From an uncultured Mucilaginibacter sp. (GTDB lineage: Bacteria; Bacteroidota; Bacteroidia; Sphingobacteriales; Sphingobacteriaceae), in the NCBI RefSeq assembly GCF_946481715.1, contig NZ_CAMLOV010000093.1, forward strand, positions 1 through 20,732: a DNA stretch of 20,732 nucleotides. Direction: 5' to 3'. The position numbers and the translations under genes are program-made. The notes beneath the pieces are model-generated. The model was given only the letters and a program-made list of their open reading frames with translations, had not been told where the DNA came from and did no database searches. Positions 16,415 through 20,732 of the stretch are shown here, in pieces. How positions within the stretch are numbered: position 1 is the first letter of the stretch; the number at the start of each line of letters is the position of its first letter.

Positions 16415-18307
16415 TCATTCCATATATTCCCATGCACTTTGGTATCCGCCTGTGTTTTCGGCATACTTTACCATGTCTGCGTAAAAGGGCAGGCTGGTAA
16501 TGGTGGCGCTATCGCCAACAATAACCAATTTTTTGCGGGCGCGGGTCATGGCCACGTTCATGCGCCGGGTATCCGCCAGGAAGCCGATAGTGCCTTCGGA
16601 ATTGCTCCTGGTTAAGCTTATATACACTACGTCGCGCTCCTGCCCCTGAAAGCTGTCGATGGTATTTATGCTTATTTTGTCCACGTACAGAGATAAGGGT
16701 GAGGCGTCAAATAATTCTTTAAGTACCCGTATTTGTGCCTTGTATGGCGATATAATCGCCACCGACGGGAAATCTGTGTGTTGCCTTGCCAAAACAGCTG
16801 CCAGTCCTTCTAAATGCTTCAATAAAAACGCAGCCTCATCCGGATTGATGGAGCTGGTTCCATCTGCTTTCTCGTCGAAACCGCAGCCGGCGATATCTAT
16901 AAAACTCATTGGCATATCGCCGGTAAACAATAGCCGATTTGCAACAGAAACGTTAGCAATAAGGCGATTACCATAAAATTCTGCGGAGGAAAAACCCATG
17001 ATAGCCTCGTTCATCCGGTATTGTTCTTCCAGTAACGCAACAGCGTTTGGGTGGCGTATAGCGCATTTCTCGAACAAGGTGGTACCCAATCCGTTTTTTG
17101 CAGCAACATCCGACTTAATAGTTGGTGGAAGCTGAAAATGATCGCCCGCCATAATTACTTTTTCGGCTTTCAGGATGGGGATCCAGCAGGCGGGTTCGAG
17201 CGCCTGCCCTGCTTCATCTATTACTACCGTGTGGTATTGTTTATCGCGCACGGTATGGTGATTACAGCCCACCAGCGTCGCGGTAATAACCTGGGCTTTT
17301 TCTACCAGGTCGTCAATAATAAACTGCTCTATCTTTCCAACATCCTTCATAATGCGGTGCGCCTCGTCAAACAGGGCTTTGCGCTGGTCCCGTTCGCGCT
17401 TGCCAAAGCTGCGCTTGTATTGGTGCGCCATATTTTTATAACCCGATGCCTGTTTTTTTAATTGCTTAGCATCTTTGGTGTAATGATGGGCAGCCATCTT
17501 GCTGTCCAGCGTTAACGCCGTTAGTCTTTCCGATACCCGCGCGGGGTTGCCTATGCGCAGGACATTCAAGCCTTCGGCAGCCAGTTGTTCGCTTAGCAGG
17601 TCAACGGCGGTATTGCTTGGCGCTACTACCAATATTTGTTTTTGATTTTGATGGATAAGTTTTTTTATGGCCTGTACAATAGTAGTGGTTTTACCCGTGC
17701 CCGGCGGCCCATGTACAATAGCCAATTCATTTGCCCAAAGTATTTGCTGTACCGATGCGGTTTGCGAAAGATTTAAGCTACCAGCATCTATCGCATCTGC
17801 ACCAATCGAAAAGGTAGCGTTATCCTCTCCGGTGAGAACTCTGATAAGCTTGCCATCTGGTTTGCTGCTTAAAACCGAGGCCTGTTTTAAGGCCTCCTGC
17901 ATCTCGTCGTAGCTATTATTGTCAAAAAGCAGCTCTACGCCAAGTTTGCCGTCGCGTGCCCAATCAGGTAGTTCGTCGGTAAATAAAGTGATTTTCAACC
18001 TCTCAGTCCCCTGGTATGCGATAGTGCCTTCTACGCGGTTTGTCCCGGCGTCGTGGTTAGAAAACAGAACAGCGGGCGCACCAAACCTAAACTGGTGCGA
18101 AATGTCTTTATGAGTGGTACGCTCCACTTCAATGGTAAGGTAATCGCCCCGGCTGGGTTCGCTGCCCCTGATGGCGATTGGATACCAGGCTATACCGGTC
18201 GCCCGGCGATCTGTAACGGAAGTGTTTTGTGTGAGTTTTAAATATGCGCTCCGGTCTTCATCGCGCTCGGTTTTTAGTAACTGAAGCAGGTTTTTGAAAT
18301 AGTCCAT
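16415..18307 (-). CDS. UPF1/IGHMBP2-like superfamily 1 DNA/RNA helicase
   Basis: A 630-residue SF1B-type helicase. I chose the ATG at 18307, giving MDYFKNLLQLLKTERDEDR, the usual N-terminus of bacterial IGHMBP2-like helicases; the TTG at 18316 would add only three residues. An N-terminal beta-barrel-like domain (~40-150) precedes the motor. Motor motifs: Walker A GPPGTGKTTT (~200-209), the APSNTAVDLL motif Ia, Walker B VVIDEAGQALEP, motif III AGDHFQLPP, motif IV EEQYRMNEAIMGF, motif V NTIDSFQGQERDVVYISL and motif VI NVAMTRARKKLVIVGD. All are intact, so it should be an active ATP-driven 5'-to-3' translocase on RNA or DNA, the usual polarity of this family. A Lys/Arg-rich helical insert (KQLKKQASGYKN to GKRERDQRKALFDEA) lies between motifs Ia and II. 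It follows the 203-residue Ada-like-motif gene by 26 bases, so the two are co-transcribed. Confidence 0.95.
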   Translation of the reverse strand: MDYFKNLLQLLKTERDEDRSAYLKLTQNTSVTDRRATGIAWYPIAIRGSEPSRGDYLTIEVERTTHKDISHQFRFGAPAVLFSNHDAGTNRVEGTIAYQGTERLKITLFTDELPDWARDGKLGVELLFDNNSYDEMQEALKQASVLSSKPDGKLIRVLTGEDNATFSIGADAIDAGSLNLSQTASVQQILWANELAIVHGPPGTGKTTTIVQAIKKLIHQNQKQILVVAPSNTAVDLLSEQLAAEGLNVLRIGNPARVSERLTALTLDSKMAAHHYTKDAKQLKKQASGYKNMAHQYKRSFGKRERDQRKALFDEAHRIMKDVGKIEQFIIDDLVEKAQVITATLVGCNHHTVRDKQYHTVVIDEAGQALEPACWIPILKAEKVIMAGDHFQLPPTIKSDVAAKNGLGTTLFEKCAIRHPNAVALLEEQYRMNEAIMGFSSAEFYGNRLIANVSVANRLLFTGDMPMSFIDIAGCGFDEKADGTSSINPDEAAFLLKHLEGLAAVLARQHTDFPSVAIISPYKAQIRVLKELFDASPLSLYVDKISINTIDSFQGQERDVVYISLTRSNSEGTIGFLADTRRMNVAMTRARKKLVIVGDSATITSLPFYADMVKYAENTGGYQSAWEYME

Positions 18308-18333
18308 TCGCGGCAAAGGTAATTAAACAAGCG

Positions 18334-18945
18334 TTAAGTAGCCATCTGCGGCCGGTACCCACCCTGGAAGGCATTAACGATGGAACGTGGCGTAAGCACG
18401 GTTACCTTGCCATTTTCAAGAAAAGGCAAGGCCGCCCCGTATCCACCCGGCGACCATTTGTTGATTTTGCCGCCCGCCAACAGATAAGCCTCATTTGCTA
18501 TCTCAATAAAAGTACCATCAGGCAGTTCGTCAACCTTCGCCTCGAATGTTGTCTTATTACCATCTGGCCCAATCCTTTCAGCGTGTAGTATTGCATCTAT
18601 TTTCCCGACCAGCACATTATCAGGAAAGCCATATGCAGGGTTGCCTTTCAGCCAAGCTACTTTAAAACGCTTGGCATCCTCGCGGCGGCACTCAAAACAT
18701 GGGCGGTGCCCGGCAGAAAACGCAGTCGCTTCGTCAAGGAAAAAAAGCTCGGTCCACAGCCCCGGCGTCATTATTTCGCGGTGCCTGCCTTTAAATTGCA
18801 ACAGGCAGATGATCCAGGCTTTATGTTTAAAAGGGCGTAGGATGGTTTTACCACTGTTGTGCAGTTGCCCTCGGTTGCCCAACCAAGCGCCGCGAGTCCG
18901 TGTTTTAATAATATCGCCCTGAGGGTTTACTCGGTTTTGCAGCAT
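18334..18945 (-). CDS. Conserved hypothetical protein with Ada-like RPCxxCR motif
   Basis: A 203-residue protein of a family I remember as widespread in bacteria but uncharacterised. Conserved-looking parts are the N-terminal QNRVNPQGDI and TRGAWLGNRG, the central AWIICLLQFKGRHREIMTPG and WTELFFLDEATAFSAGHR, and then RPCFECRRED (Cys83, Cys86). EATAFSAGHRPCFECR closely resembles the second half of the Ada-type zinc-binding motif (EA.AAG.RPC.RC). The first Cys pair of that motif is missing; only Cys47 is otherwise near, so a full zinc site is uncertain. There is no signal peptide, so it should be cytosolic. It is the first gene of a two-gene operon with an SF1 helicase and is divergent from a second helicase, which suggests a nucleic-acid role. 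That is an inference only. Confidence 0.85.
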   Translation of the reverse strand: MLQNRVNPQGDIIKTRTRGAWLGNRGQLHNSGKTILRPFKHKAWIICLLQFKGRHREIMTPGLWTELFFLDEATAFSAGHRPCFECRREDAKRFKVAWLKGNPAYGFPDNVLVGKIDAILHAERIGPDGNKTTFEAKVDELPDGTFIEIANEAYLLAGGKINKWSPGGYGAALPFLENGKVTVLTPRSIVNAFQGGYRPQMAT

Positions 18946-19021
18946 GGTGTTTTATTTGTTAAGAGATATTTTTTAACACCGGCAATATACTAAATAAATT
19001 AGTATTAACTTTGCTGTTATC
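18946..19021. promoter_or_regulatory. Short divergent promoter region with small palindrome and -7 element
   Basis: Only 76 bases separate the divergent starts at 18945 and 19022. TAACTTTG at 19006-19013 fits the Bacteroidetes -7 consensus TAnnTTTG on the plus strand and would start transcription a few bases before the ATG at 19022, giving an almost leaderless mRNA. Just upstream, ATACTAA (18987-18993) and TTAGTAT (18999-19005) form a 7-bp inverted repeat around ATAAA, abutting the -7 element. A repressor bound there would block transcription. No good -33 box is seen. Confidence 0.45.
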
Positions 19022-20732
19022 ATGAGCACGATGAACCCGGCGATGCAGCTGGCAGCTGATTACCTCGAAAGTACAAATACCGTTGTTTTCCTTACCGGCA
19101 AAGCAGGTACAGGTAAAACAACCTTTTTACAACAACTAAGGCAAACCGCTAAAAAGAAACTGGCTATAGCAGCGCCAACCGGGGTGGCTGCCATCAATGC
19201 AGGTGGAATGACAATACATTCTTTATTCCAAATACCCTTTGGCCCGCTTATTCCTTCGGGCACTGAGAACCCGGAAATACATTACAACGACGAGAAAAAA
19301 GAGCTTTTAGGTAGCCTGGAACTCCTGATTATAGATGAAGTGAGCATGGTGCGGCCTGATGTGCTCGACCAGATAGACCTTATCCTACGCAACATCAAGA
19401 GCTCAACCTATCCTTTTGGCGGGGTACAATTATTGCTCATCGGCGATCTTTCGCAACTTAGCCCCATTATCAGGGATGAGGAGTGGCGCATCCTGAACCG
19501 CTATTATGCCACTCCTTATTTTTTTAGTAGCCTGGTGATGCAAAAGACGGCTTACGTGCGCATCGAACTAAATCACGTTTATCGGCAAAAGGAGCAAGCA
19601 TTTGTGGATATACTTAATGAGGTACGCAACCAAAACGTCAGCCAGGAAAGTCTGGCATTACTTAATGCGCGCCATCAGCCGGGTTTCCGCCCAAGCGCCG
19701 CAGAGCCATACATTACCCTCACAACCCATAACAGCATTGCCCAGCAACTAAATAACGAATTTGTTGAGGCCCTGCCCGGGAAGGTGTATGAGTTTGTTGC
19801 AACTATTCGCGGCGATTTCCCCAGGGATGCTTATCCCACGCAAATTAACCTCAAGTTGAAAATAGGGGCCCAGGTGATGTTTGTAAAGAACGATGGCTCG
19901 GCTGAGAAGCTTTTTTATAACGGGAAAATAGGTACGATCGCCAGGATTGAAGGCAGCACCGTATTTGTGCAATGCGGGCACGAAAGCCGCGAAATAGCAG
20001 TGGAGGCGCTGGAGTGGACCAACGTAAAATATCAAATGGAGGAGGAGCAGATAAACGAAACCAACGCAGGCAGTTTTACGCAGATCCCGTTAAAGCTGGC
20101 TTGGTCTATCACGATACACAAAAGCCAGGGTTTAAGTTTTGATAAAGCCATCATCGATGTTTCGGAAGCTTTTGCGCATGGGCAAGCCTACGTTGCGTTA
20201 AGCCGCTGCCGAACCTTGTCAGGGATGGTGCTGCGCAACGCCATATCGGCACAAAATATAATTGGCGACCCGGCCATTACATACTTTAACAGTAATGCAA
20301 AATTGATAACACCCGATGAACAAAGCCTTAGACGCGACCAGCAGCGGTATGGTCAATTTCTGTTGGCAGAGTTGTTTAATTTTGCAGGCTTAAAAACGGC
20401 ATTAAAAGGCTTTGAACCATTAGCACCAGGATTGCAAGCGGATATTTTTGACATTGCGGAGAAATTTATGCGCCGCCAGGAGATGGCAGATACGGAAAGA
20501 ATAAAAAAAGCTGCGGCATATTTTTTAGAAAAATTAAAAGTAACAACCGAGAGCCTGCATGGACAAATAGCCTTTTTAATAGGCACATCTGTTGAAAAAG
20601 CAGCCAAAGCCGATAAGCTGATGCAGTGGATGATGGCGCGGATAAGCCTAATGGAGTACTTCTCGGACAATGACTTTACCGTAGAAGATTACCTCGAGAA
20701 AAAGTTAAGCGCAAAAGCCGGTGCCATCGCCG
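19022..20732 (+). CDS. PIF1/RecD-like superfamily 1 helicase (partial, 3' end outside window)
   Basis: The frame is open from the ATG at 19022 to the window end (570 codons). Met4 and Met8 are alternative starts; Met1 is kept because the first codons fit the coding frame, and the likely -7 element places the mRNA start very close to it. Motifs: Walker A GKAGTGKTTF (residues 26-35), motif Ia APTGVAAINAGG.TIHSLF, Walker B LLIIDEVSM (Asp105, Glu106), motif III LLLIGDLSQLSPI (~140-152), the Arg motif ELNHVYRQKEQAFVDIL, a RecD2/PIF1-like beta-barrel region (IGAQVMFVKND, FYNGKIGTI), motif V WSITIHKSQGLSFDKAIIDV (~361-380) and motif VI AYVALSRCRTLSG. These mark a PIF1-type 5'-to-3' DNA helicase. After ~residue 420 the protein continues into a helical region; Bacteroidota members often end in HRDC-like or helix-turn-helix domains, which would lie outside this window. 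It is divergent from the other helicase operon. Confidence 0.93.
   Translation, partial: MSTMNPAMQLAADYLESTNTVVFLTGKAGTGKTTFLQQLRQTAKKKLAIAAPTGVAAINAGGMTIHSLFQIPFGPLIPSGTENPEIHYNDEKKELLGSLELLIIDEVSMVRPDVLDQIDLILRNIKSSTYPFGGVQLLLIGDLSQLSPIIRDEEWRILNRYYATPYFFSSLVMQKTAYVRIELNHVYRQKEQAFVDILNEVRNQNVSQESLALLNARHQPGFRPSAAEPYITLTTHNSIAQQLNNEFVEALPGKVYEFVATIRGDFPRDAYPTQINLKLKIGAQVMFVKNDGSAEKLFYNGKIGTIARIEGSTVFVQCGHESREIAVEALEWTNVKYQMEEEQINETNAGSFTQIPLKLAWSITIHKSQGLSFDKAIIDVSEAFAHGQAYVALSRCRTLSGMVLRNAISAQNIIGDPAITYFNSNAKLITPDEQSLRRDQQRYGQFLLAELFNFAGLKTALKGFEPLAPGLQADIFDIAEKFMRRQEMADTERIKKAAAYFLEKLKVTTESLHGQIAFLIGTSVEKAAKADKLMQWMMARISLMEYFSDNDFTVEDYLEKKLSAKAGAIA

Noticed and set aside
16298..16425. Extension of the SpvB-like remnant upstream (minus-strand segment containing SDDKRGIAWCGRLTISALP)
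   Set aside because: A tryptophan-glycine pattern vaguely recalls such proteins, but it is in another frame and too short to support.
16060..16500. Plus-strand 146-codon frame
   Set aside because: It overlaps the SpvB-like remnant and the end of the helicase gene in antisense, and has no domain signature.
1..20732. CRISPR arrays, tRNA or rRNA genes, insertion sequences
   Set aside because: No regularly spaced repeats, cloverleaf-like segments, rRNA-like sequence or transposase motifs were seen on either strand.

Overview
The window looks like a Bacteroidota chromosome, most likely a Sphingobacteriaceae member close to Mucilaginibacter or Pedobacter. The evidence is a gliding-motility-type (CHU_C) type IX secretion sorting domain, a PorP/SprF remnant, the Bacteroidetes style of RHS protein with its dedicated upstream partner, a TPR-containing HisKA_3 kinase, and TAnnTTTG-like -7 elements. 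The genus is an inference; no rRNA or tRNA gene was seen.

Layout. (1) Positions 3-8274, plus strand: the end of a large secreted protein with a carbohydrate-binding-like module, then one base later a 2492-residue secreted RHS/YD-repeat protein. Its last ~210 residues are AT-richer and unrecognised, as in the variable tails of polymorphic toxins. (2) Positions 8343-8694, minus strand: a decayed PorP/SprF gene broken by frameshifts and stops and missing its 3' two thirds. It lies directly behind (3) 8714-12520, minus strand, a secreted heparinase-II/III-like protein with three cadherin-like domains and a type IX (type B) C-terminal sorting domain. (4) A 359-bp divergent intergenic region with a perfect 14-bp inverted repeat. 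(5) Positions 12880-15626, plus strand: a TPR/HisKA_3 sensor kinase and a NarL/LuxR-type response regulator, closed by an intrinsic terminator. (6) Positions 15627-16414: noncoding DNA with a hairpin and what looks like a remnant of an SpvB/FG-GAP-type large protein on the minus strand. (7) Positions 16415-18945, minus strand: a UPF1/IGHMBP2-like SF1 helicase preceded in the same transcription unit by a 203-residue conserved protein carrying an Ada-like RPCxxCR motif. (8) From 19022 to the window end, plus strand: a PIF1/RecD-like helicase, incomplete at its 3' end and transcribed divergently from (7).

How it fits together. The left half is surface and secretion biology: an RHS pair, and a T9SS cargo enzyme whose PorP/SprF neighbour has decayed. 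The middle is a self-contained two-component system whose target cannot be read from the sequence. The right half is nucleic-acid metabolism: two different SF1 helicases flanking a small protein with a possible metal site. The best leads for something undescribed are the orphan RHS tail with no recognisable immunity gene, and the Ada-like protein coupled to the helicases.
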